64,000 nt of DNA from the NCBI GenBank assembly GCA_019096065.1, contig JAGUCH010000001.1:13578001-13642000 (forward strand), written 5' to 3'. Positions 40,001 to 51,801 of the stretch are shown here, in pieces. The position numbers were made by a program, and so were the translations under genes. The DNA is from Paracyclopina nana. Taxonomy: Eukaryota > Arthropoda > Copepoda > Cyclopoida > Cyclopettidae. The notes beneath the pieces were generated by a model. It was not told the DNA's origin. It did not search any database and saw only the letters and a program-made list of their open reading frames with translations. Each line of letters begins with the position of its first letter. Within the stretch, counting starts at the first letter, position 1.

Positions 40001-40761
40001 ATCACATGAAGGTGTTGAAGCCTGCTCATCTCTCGTACAAGTGTACAGTGTGCACGGCCACTTTTGGGCAATACAAGTTATTCGAAAACCACGTCTACTC
40101 CGCTCATAGGTGAGATTAAAGCTCTTTCGAGTTACTATTTGTAGATATGTTGACAACGGCATTTCTCTTCTTCCAGCGGAGGCAGGAAAACCGGAGGACC
40201 CCAGAACAAACCGGTTTCCAAAACGACCCCTCTCGCCGGTCGACCTTTTAAAATGTCCGACGAAATCACTATTATTCCGCAAGGACGAAATACTCAGATG
40301 AAAGCCAAAAGTTCACCGGTACTTCATGAATGCTTCTGCAAAATCTAGAAAGCCCAAATCTATCATTATTTTCAGACGATTTCTTCTGCATCGTTAACGG
40401 TGACCAAGAAAAAAGTGGCCGTTCCGGCTTCAAAGGCCAAACCAGCCCCAAAAGCTGCGGATGACCCCGATGTCATCGAGATTGATGATGAAGAAGAAGA
40501 AATCGACGATGTTGAGGAGGAGGTACAAATAGTTCATTAGATAACAACTGAGTATTGTAATTTCGTTTTTCTCTACAGAATGAAAAGAAAAGAAACGGTA
40601 CCGATCACGAGTCGAGGAAGCGAAAGGCTTCCTCGGACGAGAATCACGATGATGCCTCGAAGTCGGCCAAAACTTCAGTCACGAGCTCAGCGGCAGAAGA
40701 CAGTGGCGAAGAAGGAGTTGAGGAAATCCGAGACGATGAGCCAGAGGATGATGATGATTAG
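37091..40761 (+). CDS. MEP-1: MEP-1, multi-zinc-finger chromatin protein
   Basis: Exons: 37091-38601, 38703-39231, 39559-40109, 40177-40318, 40376-40522, 40579-40761, all in phase, 1020 residues. The first 400 residues are acidic and Ser-rich with a Lys/Arg block and a long Asp/Glu run (about 345-390). The family-specific motif FVSDLGMNMVQEAVQ precedes the fingers. Seven Cys/His fingers follow: C476-H497, C505-H526, C541-C561 (C2HC), C731-H752, C769-H790, C810-H829, C842-H863. The C-terminus is acidic and Lys-rich. In flies MEP-1 pairs with Mi-2 in the dMec repressor complex; in worms it keeps germline genes silent in soma. The protein is nuclear. Start: first ATG, in GAAGCATGGCG context, after an acceptor at about 37058 that implies a noncoding first exon. 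Long antisense frames here are shadows. Confidence 0.95.
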
Positions 40762-42087
40762 TTTATGAACTTGACGTTGGAACGTTTTCCGTCCTCCGAA
40801 ATCCTGGCGATCCACAATTCGAAACCATTGAAGATAACTTACTCCTTTTTTACTTCTACGATGCGAGCAAGATTTTCTGCTCGTGCCTGCTCGCGATCTT
40901 ACCAAAATTGAATCGGGGCGAGCGAGTATGTTAGTGTAAACTACCTACAATTATTCGCATAGAAAGAATAACGCTACTACTATTACTAAACTATTACTCT
41001 GTATGACTGGATTGTGAGAAGTTGAAATCTAGTGCAAACCGAATCGAAATACAGGAAAAGAAGTCTCTTTGCGAGATTTTCCAAAAAAAGTTATGAGAAG
41101 TTTTTTGTAGCTGTGCAAGTTGCAATTTTCCGCCATATAGTAAGATAAGATTTGTCGGCTCATCAAGGGCTCATCGATTTTTTACTTTAAATACCACCCT
41201 AAAAATAATCATGGAAGGTGAAGTAAAATGGCCGCCAATGTCAACTGAATGAATCTTAATTTTTTAGCATCAACTAAGCTAGTAAGCGCAAACGGTTTCT
41301 TAGTTTTAGATAACATGGCTTGCGATCAATCGATTAGCAAAATTAGCATTGGCTTGGACCAACCAAACTGCCACTTCAATGCCAGCCAAACTTACCAACT
41401 AATTACCGTAATAGATTCTCGTCACTTCTATGGCATATATTGAACCTATACATATATATTATTAAAGGAACGACTTGCAACTCCTTAATATATGTAATGA
41501 AACATCATTGACTCAATTTGGGCACAAAAAAGACGCTAAATTAGGCTAATGGAGGTAACATCGAGTTAAGTAGTTCCTTTGCCTTTTTTAATATCCAAAA
41601 TGACCATATTTTTAGAGTTTTGTAAAAGCGCTTGCAAGGAGGAAACTTGCCTAATAGAAAAAGCTTCTACAACATAAGAAAGCTCAATTGAGGCTCAAAA
41701 GTACCACCCTTTTTTATACGTTCATCGTGTGCTTGTTATTTCCATCAATGTCAATAAGTGTTTTGGGCCATGCATCTTGAATCTTCCATCAAATCAAGTG
41801 AAAAGTATTTTAATACTCTAATGATCGTTACAAGTACTTAATAATATGAATATTTCCTTGAGTAAAAATTCCTCGTGCTCAGCTTAAAGTTGAGGATTTA
41901 AAAAGGAATGATTTTGGGTGTAAGCTTCTTAAGCATCGTCGAGCTAACTGTATTCATTATTGGATTAATTGTCATGACACCAAAAAGTATCCCCTCAAAA
42001 TACTTTACAAGAACCTTCAAGCACCCTGAAAAAATCTCATGAAAAAAAGCGCTTAAACACATTCTTTCATTATATACTTTCAAATTA
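40762..42087. other. Intergenic DNA between convergent genes
   Basis: MEP-1 (plus) and the papain-like gene (minus) end towards each other across this stretch. No coding frame, repeat family or RNA gene is evident. It becomes AT-rich after 41450. Confidence 0.55.
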
Positions 42088-42093
42088 TTTATT
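42088..42093 (-). terminator. Poly(A) signal overlapping the stop codon
   Basis: AATAAA on the minus strand uses the last A of the TAA stop of the papain-like gene, so the 3' UTR would be extremely short. Confidence 0.55.
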
Positions 42094-45000
42094 TAGCAAT
42101 CACTGGGTGCCAAATATTCAGGAGACAAGGATGGGCAAGCATTAGAAAAGCCAGCATAAGGTTCCACATAATTGAATCTGGGCAAAACTCCTGGCTGGGA
42201 ATCCAGTCTCAGTTGGTATTTGCCCAGAACTTGACACAGAGGATTTTCAGGGTCCCATTGCACGCAAATGTCGGGCCTTTCAAAGCTATCCTCGCTTATT
42301 TTTAGCCTATAGTTGTCATTGACTGTGAACTCTCCGCAATTGATATCTTCTCCAACCTCTCCAAAAATACCAGCTTGACGCAAAACTTTACAAGTGAACA
42401 CATTACATATAGATACATCGGATACATAAGGCTCGCCATTCTTCAGGGTTGGATACACAAAGTTGTCATCCTCTGGTACCAAGGGAAGCTTTTCAGGCTC
42501 AATTCCTTTGGTAAGGTAGGCCTGATAATAGGCTTCAACCATGGGCAGATCAAAGTCAACTTGGCCTCGTTGCATGACGGCAGGCTTGAAAATCCTGGCA
42601 GCCTCTTTTGACACCTTTTCCATGATGGAAAATACCATTTCCCAATGTTGAAGGCGAATGCAGTTCTCCTTTTGCGAGTCCACGCATACCTCGTTGCCAG
42701 TTTCTGTATCAAGGATGCCCATAAGAACCATTTCCCACCCATAGTCAATGCCAAGATGATCCTCGACAAAGTCCCAAGCTGCAGAGATGTTGAAAGCTGC
42801 GGCCAAGTCTCGCTTCAATGGCACCCAAACAACGTTGTATCCATTGATCCTTCCTTGTTCCATCCAATCCTCGTAAGTGTTACATTGAATGCCATTTGTT
42901 GGCCAATACGGACTCAGGGCATTAGATTCGCACAGGTAGAGCTACAAATGCATAATTACATTATTTTAATGGCAGGCTAGAATGTGCGTACATGGATTTC
43001 CCCACTATGTTATTCAAGGAGCCTTTCATAAATTGAGCTTGATATTGCGATTCCCGAGAAAAAAAACTGATAAAGATGGTTACACCACGAGGAAATAGGC
43101 AAAAAGTACTCTGTAAAATGTAATATAAAAATGCTACTTATATGATTCACGTCACCAAATTGTTACCTTACAAAAATAGACTTTTTCTTCAAAAATTACT
43201 TGTAATTCTAAAGAAGTATTTTTCCAACTGTGAATTTGCGTAAAAAAGCCAATAATGGCATTGAATAATTGCCAACTCAACCGTGAAAAGCTCAACTTTC
43301 CCTTTTAGCAATGATATGCTACATAAAGTCAACCACTAACCACTTCATTTTTCCACAAAGCTATGGCTGTATGACCCGTTGCTGAACCTTGCGCCCACGC
43401 AATCATGGGATCTAACCCGTCCAATCGCATTATGTCAAAAGTGTCCCCATTTTGCACGAGCGTTTTGTCAATCGGTAAAATCTCCGGTACACCCTCAGGT
43501 CTTGGCTCCATTACTATCCCAGCATTGTCTCTCAAAAAGTCCAGATTAGCCTTTGCAAACATCTCCCCAACTCCTGTGGTCAGGCAAGGCTCAAATAAAA
43601 ATAGGGTCGAAGCCAGGTTGGCTAGAATTGTGCTTAGGCCCTTCCTGTACACAAATATCCTTGGGCCTCTCTCGTACAAGTCCCAAATTTCTGCAGGGGT
43701 TTGCGGAGCCTTGAAATCAATCACCAGCTCAGACCTAAATATTGGGCATTAAAAGCACTTGTCAGAGAGTATATGATATAATTTATTCCTGAAGGAGTGC
43801 ATTTTTACAGAATACCAAAATTTCAGGATTGGACACACATACTAATATTGGAGCTACAATGGACACCTCAATGTAAACCAGCAGAAACTTGATGCTAATT
43901 GAAACTATAGCGCTGCTATTGTTACCAAGCATGGCAAAGAGACACAAGATCAGCAAGGCAAGCAAATGGATCACCATGGCAACCGAAGCTTTGATTATTC
44001 TGTTTGAAACGACGTTGTTATATGCTGAGCTCGCTGAAGAAGCTGGTTGAGGGATGTCGTACACAAAAATCACCTTTTTGCGGCGATAAATGCCAATTTC
44101 ACAACAGATGAATATGATTACAGCTAGCAGCGCTGCTTGGGGGAATATCCTGTTATGATGTACAATAAACTGTTATTCTCTTTACTTAAGTAGAAAATGA
44201 TGAGAGTTATTACCTAAATGTTGGCTGTGTTTCGTCTTCTAGCTTGCCCGTCAATAAAAACATCAAGTTTTTCGTTACAACTTTGCCCATAATCTGAACT
44301 AGGCCAAGAAGAATGCTCAAAACAGTGGTGATGACGAGGAAACAGTTTCCAAAGAAGTCGCTGTCAATGGGTGGAACCCTCTTCCAGACGCAAATGCTCA
44401 AGTACTTGAGGATTTCGTGTTGAGTGCACAAAAATAGGCTAGCAAAGGTTAGCGCCCCTTTGGGCAGCTCAAAAGCCCAAAGAACTAAATTGTAGTTAAG
44501 GATGCCAAAAAATGTCCGGATAAGCAGAATGCTGCCCAGAATGAGATTGAGCAAGATGGCTACAAAGCTAAGCATGGTGACCAACTTGTTTAAAATGGTC
44601 CTCTTCATAGAATCTCCATTCCTTAACTCATAGTAGGCTATGCATGGATACAAGGAGAAACTTGTCAATTGACAGAGAATCACAATAGCTTGCAACCCAA
44701 TTTTAAGCCAAGGATTCTCGTTGAAAATGTCCTGGCTTTCAACGTGAAAAGATAGAAGGTAAGTCTCGTTGTTCATGGCAAGACCTCTTCAATCTAACTG
44801 AAAGATGATTGAGCTCTTTAGTTAATTGAGCATTCATAGAGGTAGCTCTTAGTCTCTTTGCAAATGCCTCATTAGAAAGGCATCAAACTGTAGATCCTAA
44901 ACCAAGACGCGCTTTATTGACGCACCACGCACTTACCCAAAAAGTACCTCCTTTACGAAATACTGAGAGCCCGTGGCCACAATGAAGCCTTCGCCACACA

Positions 45001-45509
45001 GAAGATCGCCATCGTGTAAATTGATTGTTACGGAAACCGAGCCATCATCGTTTTTGCGGGAAATGGCTCTGAAATCTTTGAAGCAATAACCACGCAGCGT
45101 GAATTCCTGGTCAAGTTGGAGATACTCTTGAAATTCTGGAATGACATCGAAATACGAAGAGGAATCCGGGTCATATCTCCCTTTCCTCATCATCTCCCTC
45201 AGCTGACCCAACTTGGCACGATTTTCAGACACTTTGTTCTCGTAGCTTCGTTCGCCATCGGTTGCCATAGGGGTCAGTAGCCTAAGGGTCGTTTCAACAA
45301 TTCCGTCAAAAATAGCCCTACCCTGATAGGCAGCGCCATTTTCCACGGCTGAAAAGGAAGATAGAATGCATAGTTTTATCATGAAACTAAACCAGGAAAA
45401 TTGCACGCATATTGCGCAAGATCGGCTGGCTGAAAAAAATTCCTACTTGTTAGATTTTACTGCCATACTTACCAAGAAATGTGACAAAAAGCAATCCAAT
45501 CCCCTTCAT
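42093..45509 (-). CDS. Secreted permuted-papain (NlpC/P60-like) protein, four exons
   Basis: Exons (minus): 45509-45473, 45348-44937, 43734-43341, 42941-42093. Phases fit exactly, giving 563 residues. The short first exon gives a signal-like MKGIGLLFVTFLA. The C-terminal half has the order typical of circularly permuted papain-fold enzymes: GDTFD (246-250), TGHTAIALW with His271, LYLCES (282-287), then SICNVFTCKV with Cys460 as the likely nucleophile (Cys465 nearby). Such folds act as amidases, peptidases or acyltransferases; the substrate here is unknown. The N-terminal 240 residues match no domain I know. Intron 2 (1.2 kb) contains another complete gene. Family assignment rests on motif order, so moderate confidence; the gene model itself is firm. 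Confidence 0.8.
43782..43787 (-). terminator. Poly(A) signal spanning the stop of the nested gene
   Basis: AATAAA contains the TAA stop codon itself. Cleavage 10-30 bp later would fall just before the host gene's splice acceptor at 43735. Confidence 0.5.
43783..44776 (-). CDS. Seven-helix membrane protein nested in an intron
   Basis: Exons (minus): 44776-44214 and 44149-43783, in phase, 309 residues. The start is the first ATG after an in-frame TGA; a 5'-UTR acceptor (CATCTTTCAG) stands 21 bp upstream. The N-terminus MNNETYLLSF has an N-glycosylation site. Seven hydrophobic helices can be counted, the last around FLLVYIEVSIVAPILV followed by SNPEI, reminiscent of the NPxxY of serpentine receptors. 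A basic YRRKK loop follows helix five. This suggests a GPCR-like chemoreceptor, but no diagnostic DRY motif is present and the family is unknown. The whole gene sits on the same strand inside intron 2 of the secreted papain-like gene. Its stop lies 48 bp before that intron's acceptor. Confidence 0.75.
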
Positions 45510-46614
45510 GGTAAAGAGAAAACGTACTACGTAATCTTGCAATCATGCCTATGTTTCTATTGACAGAGATATCTAGAATTTTCTGGTGATCAAATATGCG
45601 TCACGCAGCTCGTAAACATGATAAATAAATGCTCTTGATAAATATATCATTCAAAATGAGGCATTGATCCTTTTGTATCTAAGCTAACTGCATGCCCTTT
45701 AAAATACATCTCTTGGGATCATGAGTTGAAAACGACAACACAATCCTTTTCTAGCTGAAGCCATTTCTCTGCACAGGTGCTTAGATTTATCATTGCTAGT
45801 TAAGCAATATGGAGGTAGCAGGTTATATTTACTGCTAAGTGGTAAGCTCAATTAAGCTTGGAAAGTTGTCAGCCAAGCAACGTTATTTTGTGAACTAACC
45901 ACCTATTAACCTCATTATCAGGCTCATAAATTACCTCTATTCTAGCAAATAGCATGGGGATTGCCGCATAGTTTGATCTTAGTTGCTCCAGCTGTTTCTT
46001 GATGATGGGATAAACGATTCTTCGTAATTAAAACAGCCAAATGTTTAAGGTGAAATCCGGTTTTTCTGCATCTCAATTTGATTGGGGGATTGTGCATCAC
46101 AACGCGCACATCAGTTGATGTTCGACGCTCGGCTAGGTAACACAGCCAACATTAGAAGAATTTCACCGCCATCATAAAAAGTCGACGCAACTGGTAATAC
46201 TAATATTACGTTTTCTGCGTTCCACTGCACTGGTGAAAATCATTTCGAACAAATCGGTGAAAAAACCAAAGTGAGGTTACGTCCAAGTGAGAATGGAACA
46301 TCGATCAAAATGACAAATGACAAGACAAGTGCAGCTTTACATTGAAAAATGCGCTTTTAACTGGACTCATCAAATTAGCTGCAATGGTAAGAGGTAAAAT
46401 TGCATCTCAAGGACCGAGGGCAAAAAATTGCATTATATAAGGCGCGCTTCGCTTTTGACAGCTCCAATAGTTGTTGCATAAACTAAAACTTTCGTGTGTG
46501 AAGCAATGTTTTGCAAACCAGTTCAAAATTTGCAGATCATGAGTTGAAAACTTAAGAGGAAAAGTGCAACAAAGACAAATAAGAAGAAGTAAAAGTTCAC
46601 GACCACCCATCAAA
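45510..46614. promoter_or_regulatory. Shared upstream region of two divergent secreted-protein genes
   Basis: This 1.1-kb stretch separates the start codons of the papain-like gene (minus) and the M28 peptidase gene (plus). A strong TATA box, TATATAAGG at 46434, followed by GC-rich GGCGCGC, faces the peptidase gene and would place initiation near 46465. No coding frame is present. Confidence 0.5.
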
Positions 46615-48626
46615 ATGCAACAGCCACTTCTTTTTGCACTCATTTTTTGCGTTGCATGTGGAAGCTGCCTGGACTTGGAGCACCACAGAAGAGCTGCTCG
46701 TCAAGTTCGACCAGAAGATGTGGTCATGATATCTGAGGAAACCATGAAAAAAATGTCTCCACAAAGGCTCCACTATGTCAACCTCCAATACACTAAGGAA
46801 TTCTTCAAGCCTTTGGAGTGAGTCATCGCAGAGTTACCAAACTAAATTGGCACATGCAAAACTTTCATCAATTTCAGCAAAGGCGTTCCATCCACTTTAA
46901 CGTTTGTGCTAGACAAACGAAGCTTCCTTCGAGAGCCCCCGTATGCCGAATTGATCAAGGATCTCGAGAATGTTCAAGAGGTGGATTTTGACGCTCGAGT
47001 GAGGCAACAAAAAGATATTTACTTTCCGCTGTACTTGTAAGTAGCCAAATTATGATCACCTCCGGTGCAAGTTTTTTCTAGAAAATCTCTTGACAGGCAC
47101 GAGCTGGAGTCTGAGCAAAAAAGTAAAACTTTTGGCCAAGAGGAGGAATATTTAAAAGTGAACATGCAGAAAATGCAAGTCATGTTGAACAACGTATTTA
47201 CTCTGCCAAGAAACTATCGGTCTGAAAAGTCTCTCAGGAATGCAGCATCAGAGTACATTTCCCAAAAACTGGGTAATCTGGGATTGCTCGTGGGTGTCCA
47301 GTATTTTTATCCGTCCAGGTTTTACAATCAAGTAAGTTTGATGAAAAAAAATGAAAGAGCAACTTGCTTGCGTCATATGTGGATTAACTGGATTTTATCC
47401 ACTTGAAGTACTAGTCATGATGGATTTCATGCATCAACCTGTTTCTAGTTCGTTGGCTTCAACTATAAAGACCCAAACCCTTTGGAAACGCTTCCAACTG
47501 GCGGAAATGTGTTTGGCATCTTACCAGGCGAATTGTGGGGAACGTCCCGTGACAGGGTGGTCATCATAGGCGCACACTGGGACACAATTGACAGCACTGA
47601 TGGCTACAATGACAACGGCTCTGGAGTCGCTGCGGTGCTTGAAATAGCGAGGCAAATCGTCGAGTCGAAATGTCGGCCGAAAAATACCATCATTTTCGCC
47701 ACTTTCGACCTGGAAGAAATGGGCGGCCAGGTATAAATGTTTACACAAAGAGATTTGTTTTCCTTTGGCGCAACTTTGCTCTTGCATTTGGCAATTCAAC
47801 TCACGCAACCTTGCGCATTTCCAGGGAAGCAACGAGTTTGTTGTAAGGTACCTGATCCCTGAAATCCTAAGGAAATATGGCCAGTCCGACATTGAGGGGG
47901 CTCTCATAGCAGACACAATCATGAATTTGAACCGTACCAAGAACAGCCAAATGATGCCTCAAGCATGGGCTGCTGTTGATAGAGTCACAGCCAAAACAGT
48001 GGCGGAAAATGATTTCAGGGGAGATTTTCTGGCTGTTGTGCAACGCAGGCAACCAGACCAGAAATTGGCGAAAACCTTTACAAAATACTGGTTTCACCAG
48101 GGCAATCAGGATGAGAAATACAAGCTAAGGAAGTTTCGGATCGACATTGGCAAAGAAGTGCCAACCATCGACGAATTGACTGATATTGTGGCTTTTGTGA
48201 GAAGTGATCACAGCCGATTTTGGACTGCAAATGAGACAGATTTCGCGTCAATGCCTGCCATCTTACTTACGGACACAGGTAGGCATATGTTCATGTAAAC
48301 TACTGCATCATTATATTGAAAATGCTTCTGTTTCAGGTCCATTAAGAGGCCAAATGGTAGAATGCTACCACCAAGCATGCGATTCCGCCAGGAGTCCTTA
48401 CTTGGGCAATTTCGCAGACATGGACTTTTACCAACATGTAGTTCAGTCCTTGCTCTACACTGTGGTTGAGCTATCTAAATCTCAGTGCCTCAGGAGCGAG
48501 GATCTAACCAATTTCTATGAGGAAACCAATGACATGACTGCTTCTTCCGCTGGTTCGTTTATGGGCGGATCCCGTTTGTCACTCACAGAATTTGTTCGAC
48601 GATTCTTGCCCTGGAAAATGATGTAG
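46615..48626 (+). CDS. Secreted M28-family zinc peptidase
   Basis: Exons: 46615-46817, 46878-47036, 47097-47331, 47449-47730, 47825-48278, 48337-48626, all in phase, 540 residues. The start ATG follows a TATA box by about 180 bp and opens a signal peptide (MQQPLLFALIFCVACGSCLD). The M28 catalytic set is complete: AHWDT (His242, Asp244), YNDNGSG (Asp254), DLEEMGG (Glu288/Glu289), ADT (Asp323), RSDHSRFW (His422) and CYHQACD (His456). M28 enzymes are co-catalytic two-zinc exopeptidases (aminopeptidases, carboxypeptidase Q, glutamyl carboxypeptidases) or glutaminyl cyclases. Here both the EE pair and the terminal YH favour a true peptidase. It probably trims peptides outside the cell or in a lysosome-like compartment. 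It is tail-to-tail with the CUB-like gene, 172 bp apart. Confidence 0.92.
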
Positions 48627-48737
48627 CAGAACATAATATTCTCAAGATGTGCTTTCAATTACGTACCTTGGCATATGTAGATATGTCACCTACTACAGGT
48701 TGGAAAAAATACACTCTACTATTATATTGCAAATACT

Positions 48738-48743
48738 TTTATT
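48738..48743 (-). terminator. Poly(A) signal of the minus-strand CUB-like gene
   Basis: AATAAA on the minus strand lies 56 bp after the stop at 48799. The short gap between the convergent genes means their 3' ends come close to overlapping. Confidence 0.6.
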
Positions 48744-48798
48744 GGAACCAAATATAATTGATAGAAACTACTCGAAATTCACGAAAATATAGCGCTAC

Positions 48799-51700
48799 CT
48801 AGCAATTCGTTGCAACCTGAGTGTAAATGACTTTGAAACCAACGTTCTTCAATGCTTCACTCATGGCAGCGGACATCTCGTAGCTGTCAGATCGAAACGT
48901 GATTCGAAATGGAAAGCTCTTGGCTAAAGTGAAAGAATGCTTCGTTAAAAAAATCAAGGAAGAATGAAAGCCACAAAAGGTCTCACAGCAAACTGTAGCA
49001 GCTGTAGATCCCATCGCAGTGACCAATCCAACATTGTTTCCACATTGAGTGTTTGCCACAGCCGTTCCACCAATTTTTTCAGCACCTCAAAAAAAAAAAG
49101 ATCTTCAATTGGTCAACAGTACTTGACTTGGTGAGATATCCGTATGCAAACCTGGGATAACGATGCAGTCTTGTCCACCACCAGTTCCAATCTTATCTCC
49201 TTTGCTCCCATAGCCACAGCAAAGAGAGTCCTTCAGGAAAACAACCAAACATAATACTTTCTGACGTGTAAAAGATTTTGCTTCGAGCTCACCGTGACAA
49301 AAGCACTGGCTTTATTGGTCTTGAGAGTTACTGCAACGTCTATGGCAGCTCCAGCGACATAGCAAATTCTGCAATTAGCTCCTTCCCTCCTGATGCAGAT
49401 AGTCTGGTCTTGATCTGCCAAATGTCTTCCACCATCAAAGTTAAAGGTTCGTACCACATTTTTAGCTTCTGGGCCAAAATACCACTGATCACAGCCATAA
49501 GGCGCTAAATTGTCAGAGAAGCAGGATATTTGAGAAACTTTGATGTTGAAGCTCCTGGTGGCGATGGCTGATATGCCAATGGCTCTGGTGGCAAACTGAA
49601 AGTCCAGACTGTTACAATCATCGCTTGCGTCGAAGTAGACTGAAATAAAATTGGCGAATTGACGAAAAATGGTCTTAAAACAACAGCAAATACCATGAGT
49701 TCCTGAATTGGTTCCACAAATAACCGGTAACGTGAACTGATTGCTCACAGTAAATGTGTCAGTTAAGCATCTAGATGCCAAAGCCACCTCACTTCCTGCA
49801 CCTGACTTGGACGCAAGCTCTCCATTGAGTAGTTTCCCAACTGAGAGTGTCAAAGTGGAAGGCCCAGTGATGAGAAAAGTCAAAAAGTCTAATCGAATCT
49901 GAAAAGTGCAAGGTAGGAAGGTGCTTGTATAGTCCGGATTTTATTGCTTACTTGGCAAATGTCCGAGCTACATTTGCAAATTTTGGCTCGACAGGCTCCA
50001 GAATTGACTGTCGTTGTAGATTGGAAATAGGTGCAATTTTCTGATGACGTGGATCCACATCCAATCACAACTAAAATTGTTAATGCAGAAATCGAGCAGA
50101 ATTGAAAATGATGAGAGAACTCACAAGTACAGCAAACGCCAAATCCAGATGCGCAGCTACCACCATTTATACCACCCTTGCTTAAACATTCTTCCCTGAA
50201 AAATAATTGGAAGCTCAAAATACATAAGATCAATAGTTCAACATTAAGGGCTCTGCCGTTTCTTCTAGTTTTGATACTCACCCTATGTTTGAATATTCTC
50301 GAATAATGCAACTTATTTTTTTAAAACAATAAATGTAGCTTTTAACGGGACAGATGACAGTACTCTACGCGATCTCTCGTGGTACCGAGAGCTTTCTGAT
50401 GATCTTATGGAGCATTTGGTGGGGTTATGCTTAGATACTCAGCAAGCAATTTTTTAAACCTACAGACCATAGTTTTTAGACCTACATGTGCAAAAGAAAG
50501 GTATAACTAAAAGTGTGCTTTACTGCCTACTCAGTAATACAATGATGAGTTCACTTAAATCGCGGTTCCAACAAGGAAAATCAGCATAGTCAGGAGACGT
50601 AACTTAACTTTTTAGCATAGTCAGGTTACAGCTAGCTCGCGCGCTCAGCTCGACCTGACTTAACTGGTTTACCGTACTACACTATGCTGATATCCCGTGT
50701 TGGAACCGGGCTTAATTAGGCTCAGTTTGAGCCAGTTTTCTGGCCAGCACAAAATATAGTAGAAAGCAAAAAGCTTGACTATTTATGTGCCAAAAGTAAA
50801 AAAACCCTCTATAATCTTGAAATTAGCACCACTTTTAAGATTAAATCACTACTTGAATCATTAGCAGAAAATAAAAATGAATTCACCGAACTGAGAACTT
50901 AAAATAGGGGTATGAAGTTAAAATGCTGACCTCTGATTTAAAAATGGAGAAAAACTCGTAAAATTTTAGTCCTCGCAAGCTCGGGCTAATAAAGCTAAAC
51001 TCGAGATTGTCCTATTTAAAATTTTAATATATACAGTCTGTCCGTTCAAAATTGGACGGTACGGGAATCTAAACTTGTTGTCACATATGTCAAGAAATAC
51101 AGGACTTTTAAATGATATCGTAGAAAGATTGAGCCTTTTTCCATCTTTTTTGTAAAAGTAGAAAAAATCAATTGAAAGAGGAAAAAACCGGGAAAATTCA
51201 ATTTTCCCAAGGCAACCCAGAAAATTGTCACGAAAAAACTGATGCATCATTTATTTTTTGGAGTCACGCGGAATTCACAATATAACACAAACTTTTGATT
51301 CCCGCACCGTCCAATTTTGAACGGTCAGACGGTATAAATATGCATAATTTACCACGCGTAAAAAAGATTATACTATTGTCAAAATAACTCACGAGGATAA
51401 AGGTGTGTGATTTTATGAAACGGTTTAGCATGTTATACCAAATGCGGTTTTTTGTTACTAGACAAGTAAATTGCAAAATGTGTTGCGCTTTGCTATGTTA
51501 CGTACGAAGTGTAGCAGGTTCCGTTTCTGGCTCCACCCGAGATTTGGCAGGGATCGTTTGGAAACCTTGAATGATATTTTGAATTAGTTTAAGTCCAGCA
51601 AAAAAAAGGATTTCAGCGTAAAAGTTAACTTACCTTACTACTTGAAATACGGGCACTAGTAGCAAAGAAAGAACACATATTAATCAAAGATCGATTTATA

Positions 51701-51801
51701 AAATAATCTTGTTCAGAATAATTACATAATTTTGAGGCTCTCTCAGCTTCTTCTGACTTGGACAGAGCAAAGAAGGTGATTAGAATTATGAAATATTTCA
51801 T
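48799..51801 (-). CDS. Secreted CUB-like-domain protein 1, ten exons with a 22-nt microexon
   Basis: Exons (minus): 51801-51726, 51655-51634, 51565-51506, 50195-50125, 50070-49952, 49898-49694, 49639-49293, 49230-49152, 49085-48987, 48923-48799; every phase fits, 400 residues. The signal peptide is MKYFIILITFFALSKS. A Cys-rich N-terminal module follows (FPNDPC, GGARNGTCYTSEECLSKGG, CASGFGVCC), then CUB-like segments with SENCTYF, CSSDICQIRLDF, PVICGTNSG and ICIRREG. The 22-nt exon encodes only PVFQVV and is required to restore frame. CUB domains bind ligands outside the cell; this arthropod family is mostly uncharacterised. Intron 3 (1.3 kb) holds two MITEs. The paralogue at 52081-54013 is divergent. 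Confidence 0.88.
50561..50712. mobile_element. MITE family A, copy 2
   Basis: Same element as at 14303-14456, with ends CGCGGTTCCAACAAGG and GTGTTGGAACCGGGCT. It lies in intron 3 of the CUB-like gene 1. Bases TTAA occur at both flanks but a clean duplication is not certain. Confidence 0.85.
51034..51332. mobile_element. Tc1/mariner-like MITE, 299 bp, in a CUB-gene intron
   Basis: The ends CAGTCTGTCCGTTCAAAATT and AATTTTGAACGGTCAGACGG are near-perfect inverted repeats continuing to about 30 bp (GGACGGTACGGGAATC inside), and the element is flanked by TA on both sides, the mariner target site. There is no transposase. The 94-residue minus frame inside is incidental. Confidence 0.75.

Noticed and set aside
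43735..44776. Trans-spliced operon of nested gene and downstream papain-like exons
   Set aside because: The short 48-bp spacing would fit, but the exact codon completion between 44937 and 43734 and the continuous protein favour ordinary splicing over a separate cistron.
51640..51801. A simple single first exon of CUB-like gene 1 reading through to the GTAAGT at 51633
   Set aside because: It leaves the next exon out of frame; splitting it at 51726 with the 22-nt exon restores frame and similarity to the paralogue.
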